Under the pieces are notes generated by a model that was given only the letters and a program-made list of their open reading frames with translations, was not told the DNA's origin and ran no database searches. The translations under genes and the position numbers were made by a program. DNA of 64,000 nt, taken from positions 950,598 through 1,014,597 of the forward strand of contig JALPQD010000090.1 in assembly GCA_023101885.1 (NCBI GenBank), written 5' to 3'. Each line of letters opens with the position of its first letter. Within the stretch, counting starts at the first letter, position 1. Of the stretch, positions 13,636-26,428 are shown piece after piece. Source of the DNA: Typhlomys cinereus. Taxonomy: Eukaryota; Chordata; Mammalia; Rodentia; Platacanthomyidae.

Positions 13636-16600
13636 CACACACACGCAAAACGCACACAATTGAATAAATAATAATAAAAAATTTTTTTTTAAAAACGGTA
13701 GTGTGATTAGCTAAGATTCCATTCTTACACTACATTTAGGGGGAAATTCCAAGGGGACCGCTTCTCTTTATAGGCATCACCAAAACTCGCCTAAGCAAAT
13801 GGCTGTCTGCATGCCGATTCTCACTTCCTCAGCCCATTTACTGTTGTGCCTGTTTCCTCTACCCACCTCGAGCCTCACGCAATCGTCTGGACAAGGTCTC
13901 CAGGATCTGTATGCCACCACGCTGGCACCTGTTGCTTCTTGAAATGCCTACTGTGTGTTCTGTGAATCCCCTGCTGGACTCCCATCTGGCCCTGCTCACT
14001 TTATCTTCTCACAACAGTTTTGTCCCTTTGTCACCCCCCAAATCCTAAATCTCCAGTCTTTAGTCCCTTGTTTTTTACACCATTAGGTTTTAACTCTTTG
14101 GAGGTTGTCGCAGATACTCTACATGTTGCTGATAAATTCACAACGAAACAGTTTATAGGGGAACAAGGGGTTTTATCTGTTTCTTATGATAGTCCAGTTC
14201 CTTGCCCAACTGTGGAGAGTCAATGCTAACATCAAGGGCTGAGGAAACTGACCCACCAAATCCCCAGGGAGAGGGAGGATCCCTACTTCTAGACTAGCAT
14301 GCCTAGCCAAGGAAACCAAAGAAGCCAAGTTCCTCCATCAGTTCCCTTCACCTTCCTTATTCACTCACGTAAGAACTAGTCCCACCCACAATGGGTTGGG
14401 CCTTCCCCAGTAACTAGAAGATCAAATTTTCAAATTTGCTCAGAGTTAAATTTGACTACCAATTCTTTACAAATGTGCCCACAGCTTCCAGTCTAAACTG
14501 TCAACTTGACACCAACATCTAACTATGACAGAGATCATAACATTTGAAAATCTAATGATGACTAGGAAAAGCCTAGTACACTGCACTTACACATGATTTC
14601 CTAACACAATTCCAAAGTTAACAAAACCGCTTAAAGGTTATCCACTCATCCATCCGGGAACCCACTGCTCACTTTCCTTAAATCCTAATCTACCTTTTAT
14701 GCCTTAGAAACTACTTACAATGGCCAGCAAGATGGCTTAGGCATTTGCCCCCAAGCCTAATGAGCAAGTTCCATCCCTGGAACCCACATACGAGATGGAA
14801 GAAAGCCAACTTCCACAGTATCTTCTGACCTCCACCATAGCAAAGATAAACACATACACACACACATACATACACACACTTAAACTGACAGCCTAAGACT
14901 CGAGTTTATTGCTGTGCGCCCTTCCTTATATTTACTATACAAATTTAAAGTGGCTAACTAAAGGGCAATTTTTCTTTCAAACTTCTTCAGGGCGTCTTCC
15001 ACTCACAACCAAATTGGGAATATTTCTAAGTCCCTGGATATGACAAACATTCACACTTCCTAACTGTTCTGATCCAGCCACCTTCTGTGACCTTCCTCAA
15101 CCACCTGCCCAACAAATACCAGTCCCAAGTCTACTCTGAGAAGCACAGGCTTTCCTGCATCACCACATTCGGCTACGTTTCTTTTTTAAAGATAAGGAAA
15201 ACCACTTATTGCTCTGTTAATCAATATACACATTGGCGTGTGGATGAATTTATAAATAAATTATCAAAGAAATCAAAAAAGGAAGGTCACACATTTCCCA
15301 AAATAAACAATAGACATCTAACATGAAAATAAAATTTACTAAGTAATGTGACACCTGGTTAAGTTCACAGACGTTCGTTCCTGATCATGTACAACTGAGG
15401 GGGTATGATCTCACCAGAAGGGGAGGGCATATAGTCTGGCAGATGAAAAGAGATCATTTTGCAAATGGGTGACTGATCCCTCCCTCACCGAGGTTTCCTG
15501 CTTTTATTACATCTACCCTTGAATGTGCTATTATAACAAGACTCCAGTTTAACAGTTTTTTGTCTCTGACCAGGGGGTGACATACAGTGCCCATCAGGAT
15601 GGAGTGAAGGGCATTGCAGGAGCAGCAAAACTGCAAAAGAAAATCAACAAACCACAATCCAGAACTTCAGAAACTCTATATCATCCACATAGAACTAAGC
15701 CAGCCTAATCTCCCCCCATCCTGAAACTCAGGGACATCTGCGGAAGAGGGGGCGGTAAGATTGTAAGAGCAAAAGGATGGGGGGAGCAATGATTTGAAGA
15801 GTCTCCACACTAGATAGGGCTGAAGCAATCATAATAGGACTTTGCATGCCCTGCGCCATGTCCATCACACTATTGACCTTTTCACAAAGTCTAACATCGG
15901 CTAAAGGCACCAAGATCCTTGGAGGCAAGGGATTGATGGCCACAGAAGTGTTCCTATGCTTAAGGGGAACACGAGAAAGGGTTCAGGGAAATGCCACTGC
16001 GTCCTTTTATGTCATCGGAAAGGAGGACCAAGAGGAGAGTTAGGCATACACAATAAAGGACTCTCTGGGAATTGGGGGGGAGGCACTGGGAGATGGGGAG
16101 GGAGGGAGGGGGAGCAGGGGGTTCGGGGGAAGGAGGAGGGGGGGAGGGAACTGGGTTACCTATTAAGTTTGTATGAGCGGAAATAATAATAAAAAATGTT
16201 AAAAAAAAACTCACATAATAAAAAAAAAAAAAGAAAAGAAAATTTACCAAACATTATTGTAAAAGCGCAAATTAATGAACATAGAAATTGTTTCTCAAAA
16301 AAAAAAAAAATTACTCATCTATCCGGGAACCCAAAGATTACTAAATTAAAGAAATATTATGTGACGAATAGTATTGTTCACTTTAGTGTTACTAATATTC
16401 TCTACTACAACTAATATATTTTATATACTTATTAATACATCTTTAAATAATTTATACACAGTAATAATGGCCATGGAAAGGAAGCTTTAAGAAACCATTT
16501 TTTTTCTTTTCAGAGCTTGGAATTGGTCTTCTATTTGACAAGCACTGTACCACTGTTCTGTACATCCAGAGTTAATATCAAGCATTTTCCAAGATCTTTA

Positions 16601-19410
16601 GCAATATTTTTCTTTGAATATAAAATTACATAGTTCAGGCTGGAGAGATGGCTAAGGGGTTAAGATTCTGCCTCACAAGCAGAAAGTCCCAAATTCAGAT
16701 CCCAGGCCCCATATGAGAAAATGCCAGATGGAAATGGGGGTGGGTACTTCTGGCCCTGGTGGGCAGAGGCTGGGAAATCCCAGAGAAAGCAAAAAGGAGG
16801 TAGGGGCGATCCAGGAGGATTCTTAAAGTCAGCCTTGGTCCTCCACAGGGACATACAGTGCCTCTCTCTCTCTTTCTCTCTCTCTCCCTCCCCCAAACGC
16901 ACACACACAAAAATTATGCATTTCAAACCTTATATTAGTAACTGCTTCCGTCCACAAATGATCAATGCACAGCTCAGGAACAATTGGCTCTGTTTCTGGT
17001 GCAAGAAATGAGCCATTAGAATTGCTGTTCGGAGAGTGAGAAGCACTGTGCCTCTTTGGAGACTGATTATGGCTGGAGAGGTTGAATCGCTGAACTCCTG
17101 AAAATGAATGCACACCCAAGGCTGGAGAATGTGCACGACTGCAAAGCAAGCAGAAGAGAGGACATCACATGAGAAAGTCAGGCTCACAAGACACTGTCTA
17201 ACAGCACACCCCCAAATCCTACACAAAGAAAATCACACGTGCCATAATTCCAGCAAGAAATAGGCATTTTTGAAATGAATGACTAAATAGCTGCCGCTAA
17301 TGCTGTCATCTAAAGCATTCGAGTTTATGCTAAAATTCTGCTTTAAAACTGAAAATTAGTTCATGTCAATAATTAGAAAATGATTTAATTATTCAAAAAG
17401 GCCTACACTATGTTTCTGTACTTTCCTACACATACAAATCAACAAAACTACATTTAGTATCACATGTATCATTATAAAGGATATGCAGACACATATTCAT
17501 ATCAATTATCCAAAACAAAACAAACTAGGCTAAAAGCAAATGTCCACACAAATATTTTGGAATTAATATTCATCAAAGTACTATCACATAGGAGTAAAAA
17601 AATAACAGCACAGGTGGCTTCTAATGTCACTCTCCAAAGAAAAACAACATAATAGTTCTACAATTCTTACTAAAAACAGTTCAATTGGTTTATGTCTATT
17701 TTCCCTAAAAATTGCTTAACAGTTGTCAGTAACAAATCCTTCAAAACGTAGAGAAAGCTGAAAAAGCAGATATTGCTGCTTGAGGTATCTCCTTTAAAAT
17801 ACAGAGACTTCCACCTTAGAGCTGCCATGTTGGAAATGGAAGGCGAGCGGGAGTGGAGACTGGGTGATGAGGCTGAGCGACTCTGGCTGTGAATGGACGA
17901 GTAATTCTGGAAAGGTGAAGCAACGGGGGATTCGCCTTTGGACAGACTTCTAAGGTGTGCTGTGAGGGAGCTGCTGGTAGCTGCATTCTGAGGGGTCCCC
18001 CCTTGTTCAGAGAACTTTAAAACAGCATTCTCTTCCTTAAGTCAAATAGAATGGGAAAAATAAAAATAATTAGAATAAAAGGGCAATTTCCTCATGAGAA
18101 TGCAAAGTAGATGCCAAATATTAGAGATATAATATTTCTTCTTAACTAAGAACTCATCTCACAAATGACTCATTCACATATGTGAATGTGTTCAGGATTA
18201 ACTTTATTTTATTACAGAGAAGTGACTGCATCCTCACCTCTGGTTTGACTCTCCGCAGAGTCCACACAGAATGCACATTTTGAACAGCATCATAGGTCAT
18301 TACGATGGAGGGGTTGATGTTCAGAAATACAATTTTTACTGCAGGATCTACAACGTACTGCACCCGTGATGAACCAAAAAGACCTAAAGCACAAAATGGA
18401 AATAATTAGATATAGAGCAATAAGATTTAAGACTGATCTTTATGAAATGAGTTCTTAGCATTCTTAAAGGTAAAAAGAGAAACAACAGAAAACAAAGCAC
18501 AAAATCCATCAGTATTATGTAACTGACTGTGTATTTAAATTTATTTTGGATATTTACTTCCTTAGAGTACATTAAAGATCACGGCATTACTAGTTTCAAT
18601 TTAACATATACACAACATTGAAGAGTTTTACTGAACTCATCATTAAACTAATCAGTCAGAGGTAAAGGATCCATGATTCCTTCTCTTAACAACCAACTTA
18701 TTTAGAATGTGCAATCAGCTATGGTTCTACTGTCCTGTCATATTTAATAGGTGCTGAATAGTGCACTGCTACATTTGCTTTATTAATAAATTAGCTATAA
18801 ATATAAGTTTTTCCTATGGAGTTTAGCTTTTAGTTCTACAGTACTATGGTTCATTTTCCTCATCCTTTTTTGACAGCTTCCATCTCTGTTAAAATATTGG
18901 TGAATGCCGGGCTGGAGAGACGGCTCAGAGTTAAGACTGTCTTGAAACCAGAAGTTCCTGAGTTCGGATCCCAGGTCCCACATAAAAATACAAGGAGGAA
19001 ACATAGTGGCCTGCACTGCTGGCCCTGATGGCAGAGCCTGGGAAATCCAAGAGCAAAGCAAGGAGGTAGAAGCAATCCAGGATGATTCCCAAAGTCATCC
19101 TTGGTTCTCTACAGAGACACACAATGTCCTCTGATACATACATACGCACACGCACGCACGCACACAGAGAGTAAATAAATTTTAAAAATTATTTTTAAAA
19201 AATTGGCAAATGGGGCTGGAGAGGTGGCTCAGGAGTTAAGCCTCCGCCTTGCAGGCGGAAGGTCCTGAGTTCGGATCCCAGATCCCACGTATAGACGCCA
19301 GGCGGAAGCGGGGGCGGCCTGCGCTTCTGGTCCTGGTAGGGCGGAGCCTGTGAATCCCGGGGCAGAAGGAGGTGGAGGTGTCCATGGTGGTTCGCGAATT
19401 CGTCCGTGGT

Positions 19411-19449
<39 letters not shown>

Positions 19450-20041
19450 ACACAGACACACACACGTGCGGGCAGATGCGCACAGTTGAATAAATAATAA
19501 TAATAATAAAAAAAAAAATTTTAAAAAAAAAAAAAATTGGCAAATGCAGAGAGATTATTTTATTGAAATATAAAGAAATAGAATTACCCAAGACGCCACC
19601 ATCCTACTATTAAAGGGTTTTTCTTTTTAAGAGATAGGGCCTTGGGCTGGAGAGATGGTTCAGGGGTTAAGACTCTGTCTCACAAGCAAAGGATCCTGAG
19701 TCAGATCCCAAGTCCATGTAAAATAACACCAGGAGGTGGCCTGCACTCTGGTCCTGGTGGGTGGAGCCTGGGAAATCCCAGAGCAAAGCAAGGAGGTAAA
19801 AGTAATCCAAAGATGATTCCTGAAGTCACCCTTGGCCTTCCACAGGGACACAGAGCACTCTCTGATATACACACACACACTTGGGCTAGAAAGATGACTC
19901 AAGAGGTAAAGCTTCTGCCTCGAAAAGCAAAAGGACCTGAGTTCAGATTCTAGATCCCACTTAAAAACACGGGGTAGACAGGGCAGAGTAAACAAGGAGG
20001 AGATGGAGGCATCCATGGTGGTTCCCAAATTCGTCCGTGGT

Positions 20042-20090
<49 letters not shown>

Positions 20091-21600
20091 ACACCTGCAC
20101 ATATGCATACACGCACAATTGAATAAATAATAAAAAAAATTTTAAAAAAAGAAAAAGAAAAAAAAAAAACCACTGGGTAGATATGGCCAGAACTGGAAGG
20201 CAGAACCTGGGAAAAAAGGACAGAGCTTCACTGTATTATCGAGGCTGCCCCCAAACTGACTGCACTTCATCTTTCTACCTCAGCAGCAGAAGTGGCCGAG
20301 ACTACAGGTACACATTATCGCAACAATTTCTATCAAGCTGGAATCTTACTATTTATTCATAATGTGATAAATATCACATTATGTGATGAATAATGTGATG
20401 AATAATGGCTATGAACCACTGATCATAGTTCAGCATGTTTATTTTAATTGTATGCAGCTGTTACCAATATAATATAAAAAAATCAAGAACTACTATAAAA
20501 GGTATAAAACATTTAGTCTATTGTCCACAAACTCTATCACTTCCTTCTGCTATGTGTCTTTGAAAGATAAACACTGTTGTAAAAAGCTCTACAATCACTG
20601 CAAAGCAGAGACCAAACTTGGCCTGTGGCATTAGTACCCATAATACAAAGGTAAGCGATACAGACAGCAAGGGTCCTGCACACAAACCGGGTACAACCTG
20701 GCACCTTCGTTTGCTTCCTCAGAACACCACATAACCACATGGCAGAAGGAGAACAGAGTCTAAAGCTGTTCTGACCCAACCTCTGCACCATGGCATGCAT
20801 GTGTTCTCTCTCTCTGAAAGCAAATTAAAGCAAATTAAAAAAAAAAAAAAACCTTCAGTGGCATTTCAGAACATGCACTTGAAATGAAGGCCTACAAATA
20901 CAAGTATCAAAAAACATAAATATTCCTCCAGACATCAATGTCCTCCAGACATTCTTATTATTTATAATCTATTTTATAATTTATAAAAATAATTTATTAT
21001 TTATAATCTGTCGTTTTTGGTAAAGACCTAAAACTTAAAAATAAGCACACAGAAATACTTACAGGAAAGACTGAAAGCTCTGCGCCCCAGTAAATTATAT
21101 TATGAATAGGAAAAGTGAAATGCTAAAATTTACATAGTCATTAAAACTCAAGTTTTAATTGTTAAGGAAAGGTTGTCTATGACTAAATTAATAAATACAG
21201 TACTCCTTACTGATTTATATGCATTATTTACTGACGTAATTGTTAATATCACATACTTAAAAAAATTTTGTTTTAAAATGATTTAGTTTTATAATAAAAA
21301 TTACTATTTTAACACACCTAAATTATCTTTTCATAAAATAAGTCAGGCTAAATAAGTTCCACTTTTATTTTTCTCCCTCCCTTAAAATCAAAAACAAGCT
21401 ACAAGGGCTGAAGAGATGGCTCAGGGGTTAAGTTCAGATCCCAAGTCCCAGGTCCCACATAAAAATGGAAGGGGCCTGCACTTCCAGCCGTGGTGGACAG
21501 AGTCTGGGAAATGCCAGCACGAAGCAAAGGGAGGTAGAAGCAATCCAGGATGATCCCCAAAGTCATCTTGTTCCTCCACAGGGACATATAGTGCCCTCTG

Positions 21601-21639
<39 letters not shown>

Positions 21640-23795
21640 TAATTAATTAAAAAGTTATAAGAAAATATAAAAATATACTTACTTCCAGATTTACAAATAA
21701 CTGGGGTTATTTCATCTAGTGGGTGCAGCATACTGAACATAGTAGGCAAAGGTTCTCTAGCAATAAACAAATACAAAATCAGTCACCAACACAGGATTAC
21801 TATGTGCATGAATTCTGCACTTCCTTGCAAAGGAGTATCTTCTCATACAGAAACAATTAAAATTTATTGCTAATTGAATATGAAATGTTCCATACAGGCT
21901 CATGTGTCCAAACACTTGGTCTCAGAGCTAGTAATGCTACTGGGAAGTTGTGAAACCTTTGGAAAAACAAGGCCTAATTGGCAAGACATAAGACTACTAC
22001 TGGCAGGCCTTCAACCCTTCGGCTTCTGTGTCTACCACACACTCCTTCTACCATGTGCTCTGCGCCATGCCTTTCCTGCATGGTAAACTGAAAGCGTGGG
22101 GCAAAATAAATGCTTCACCCTAAAGGTCCTTGTAAAGTACTGTCACAGTAACTACAAAAGTTAACTATCATATCAAAAAGCAATCTAAACTTTACACACT
22201 GTTTTCATGGCATTTTGTTATATTTCTAAAAATCTCTCTTGTAATAATTCTGTATGTACACCCAAAGAAAGACGATAATATAGTGAAGGGAATATTTACA
22301 AACAATAACTATCCCGTTACAGAATCCACAGAACAGTGGCAGTGATCACTCTAAGGGACTGCGAGCCTACGGCAATTTAACTTCCTGCATCTGTTTATAA
22401 AGGGTACATTTATTAAAAGGGAAAAATACGCTTCAAAATAAATAAAAGCCTGCAACATCTTCAATAGCTAAAGAGGGAAACAAAATAGATTAAAATCTAT
22501 AAACAATTCCTAAAATGTGACAAACATCTGTCTTTTGAAACTCACTATATTCTGTACTTTCAGTGAGTTCACAATTTATAAGATGAGATAAATATACACT
22601 AATAACCATCTACCATTTACTGTGTACCCAATACATATTGGGCCCTGTGTTAGAGTCTACGTACATTTAGTTTGCTTAATCTTTGCATAAATCCTGAAAG
22701 AAAAATGACTGTGTTCCTGTAACGAGTAACGAAAACTAAGAAAATGACTTGTCCAATGTTGTACAATAAAAAAACTGGCAAAGCTAACAAATGAATTCTG
22801 CTATTGTTAAGACATTATTCGGGCCGGAGAGGTGGCTCAGGGGTTAAGCCTCTGCCTTGCAGGCGGAAGCTCCTGAGTTCGGATCCCAGATCCCACGTAT
22901 AGACACACCAGGCCAGGCGGAAGCGGGGGCAGCCTGCACTTCTGGTCCTGGTAGGGCGGAGCCTGTGAATCCCGGGACAGAAGGAGGTGCAGGCGTCCAT
23001 GGTGGTTCACTAGTTCATCCGTGGTTCTACACACACACACACACACACAGACACGCGCGCGCACACACACATGCATATGCACACAGTTGAATAAATAATA
23101 ATAATAATAAAATTAAAAAAAAAGACATTATTCAATTTTACTATGAGCCAAGTAAGTAAAGCTCACAGATAAGCTCAAGTTGATAGGAGAAAACTGTATG
23201 TCTTTGCTATTAACATGGAAATTATCAACATTCCAAACTTTCAGATTAACAATTTTATTTTAGAACCAACCCAGAAGCCCAAGAAAAAAATATTCTCAAC
23301 ATAGTAAAATGAGTACCTGGGTAGAACTGGAGGTGCTTCAAGTGAAGTACTTCGTTCAAACAGCAAGCCATATTTAGTCGCCCACACATTTGCAACCTAT
23401 CAAGAAGGTTAAGAAAAGACAGAGATAAGAATCTACACTTTTTTTTTAAAACAAAAATTGGGAAACAAGACAGAACATTAGATTTTCTTCTAATTTAATG
23501 ATTTTTACAAAATAACAGTATCACTAAGCTAAAACATTTTAAAAATACATAATTCTAACAAGCAACTCTAAGGTGAAATTAAATCCACAGAAGTATATTG
23601 TATAATTCCTGACAGTAAAATTTGAGTGTCAGTATCAAAATAGCAAGGCAATAAGATTTTAATATGATTTTAATAATAACAATAGCATTAGGCATTTAAA
23701 AAGGTAACAAGTAGAAGGGAAAAAACTAGTACTATTTATATGCCTTATTTAATACAACCAACATGTTTTCTTTTTTCTACATTTATTTACTTAAT

Positions 23796-23850
<55 letters not shown>

Positions 23851-26287
23851 CGCAGAGGTCAGAAGACAACTAGCAGGAATCAGTTCTCTCCTCCCATCAT
23901 GTGGGTTCTGGGGATCAAACTCCGACATGAGCTTGGTGGCAAACACCTTTACCCAATGAACCATCTTTCTAGCTCATGAACTCATGTATTACTAAAACTA
24001 ACAACTCAAGACTTTGTAATATACTTCATTAAAAAAGAAATGTGTAAAAAAAGAAAAAAATGGTAAGTCATTAAAGCTACTAAATTAAGTTATCTGAATA
24101 AAAATAACATTATTATAGAACGGGCCTACCTACATAAAAGCTAACTTCAAAAATCAATTAAGAGGGGTTGGAGAGATGGCTCAGGGGTTAAGACTCTACC
24201 TTCCAAGCAGAAGGTCCTGAATTTCGACCCCAGGTCCCATGTAAACATATCAGGCAGAAATAGTGGAAGCCTGCACTTCCAGACCTGATGGGCAAATCCC
24301 AGAGCAAAGCAAAAAGGAGGGAGAGGCAATCCAGAATGATTTCCAAAGTCACCCATGGTCCTCTACAGGAATACACAGTGTCCTCTGATTCATACACACA
24401 TGCACGTGCACGTACAAAATAAATATTTTTTAAAGAATCAATTAAGAATGTTCTCCAACAAGCACAAGCATACACACTCACACAAAATGAAAAAACTCAA
24501 GCTTACCTGAAATGGTAAGGAAGCTATATAATCCTTTCCATCTATGCTATGAATGTTAATACATGAACTCTGCAATATACATATGCATTTTTCTATCTCA
24601 TGGCTACCTAGAAAGAAAGGAGTACAACAAAATTTTAATGGAATTTTCCCTAAAAAATTCAATTCCAAAAGCAAAAATTTTATTAATGCATGATGTAGAA
24701 GTATTTAGATTAAAACTAGGGGTTATTATAACAAACAAAAAAAGATAAACATTTGGAAGCATGAGAAATAAAATTATATAAAGAAACTTACTGTAGGTCT
24801 TTTCAGACTTATCCTGTGATATAATGAAGTCACACCAGAGTGCCTAAAAACAAAATAAAATGTTTAAGAAAATTATATCTAAATAATATCTATTAGCTGA
24901 TGGCATCTAAAACAGTAATGACACTGACATAATACCTTTCCTCCACAAAAAGAAACAAGTATAACAAAAGTAAATTATACTACTTAATCCTTAATATAAA
25001 AAACTATAAATTATGTCTACAATTAAATTTTTTGAAAAGAAAAAGGAACATCATAGTTTAATATAGGTGTCAACTTGACGGTTGAAGGCTCGGGCTCTGG
25101 GCACATTTGTAAAAAATTGGTAGTTGAGTTGAGCCCAGAGCAAACATGCAGGAGATCGTTTAGTGGATGGGGAAAGCCCAGCCCATGGTAGGTAGGCGTG
25201 GTCCTCAGCCAGATAAATAAATACAGGGAACTATTTGAGAAAAGTGGGCATCCTTTTGTATACTTGACCAGACATGCTGGGCTGGTAAGTAAGGATTGTT
25301 CCTCTCTCAGCTATTACGGAGATGATGTGGCCTGTTCCCTCATCTCTTGGTGTTGGTGTGAGACTCTCCTGCCATGCTGGAAAAGGACTCTAATGATAAA
25401 ACCCTTCTCCCTTAAGCTATTTGGTGGTAACTTATCAGCAACAATACAGGTGATCACTATAGAAGATAAAAATCAAAAGATCTAGTAGATGAAGATCAAG
25501 TTTTACAACTTAAATTCAAATAGTGATTCAACCAGTATTAACTCCTATGTCCTATACCAGCTAACAGTTTAAATACCTATTAGGTGAAAAATACTTAGAA
25601 AACTAGTATCTCCCTTTATTAAAGATCCATTTTACAAATGTAAATTAAGAAAAGCCATCAACCTTTAACTGCCATATTTGACAATCATTTAATTGCATTA
25701 TCGTGCTTTTCTCAGTTGTGGCAAAATAAACACAGCATAAAATTGACCATTTTAGTCATTTTTAAGTGTGAAAATCAGTGGCATTAAGTACATTTCCAAC
25801 TCATACAAATTCATCACTCTGCTTTCCCATAGTTTTTTCCAATCCCACATGCAATCTGTGCTGATTTGACAGTGACTCTACCCTTTGTCCTCAGGCCACG
25901 CTCTACTCTGCCAATGAATTTTTCCATAATTTATCTATGCTAGGTACTTGGAATAAAAGGAATCATTTAATATTTGTTCTTTCATTTCTGGTTTATTTCA
26001 CTTAACCTAAGTTTAGGGTTATCCATGTAGCACATATCAGTGTTTTATTTGTTGTCAAAGTTAAATAATATTCCAGTCTGTATAACATTTCATTCACCAA
26101 TCATCTATTCATGAGACTTTTAGTCAACTGCACTTTTTTGTTATTGTAATACATCTACACACACTGATGTATCTGTTTGAATACCTGCTCCCTTTACTGC
26201 ATATAACGAGAAGTGAAATTGCTAGAAAAGGTAATCCGACACATATATTTTTGGAGTATGTGTGTATATGTGTGTGTGTGTTTGTAT

Positions 26288-26321
<34 letters not shown>

Positions 26322-26384
26322 TTGTATATGTGTGTGTGTTTGTGTGTGTGTGTTTGTATATATATGTGTGTGTGTTTTTGTGTG

Positions 26385-26428
<44 letters not shown>

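Noticed and set aside
19660..20118. Recurring frames with TRTRSAG, PGVYTWDLGSELRTF and similar peptides at many sites
   Set aside because: These are translations of the SINE body, repeated wherever a copy occurs, not a protein family.
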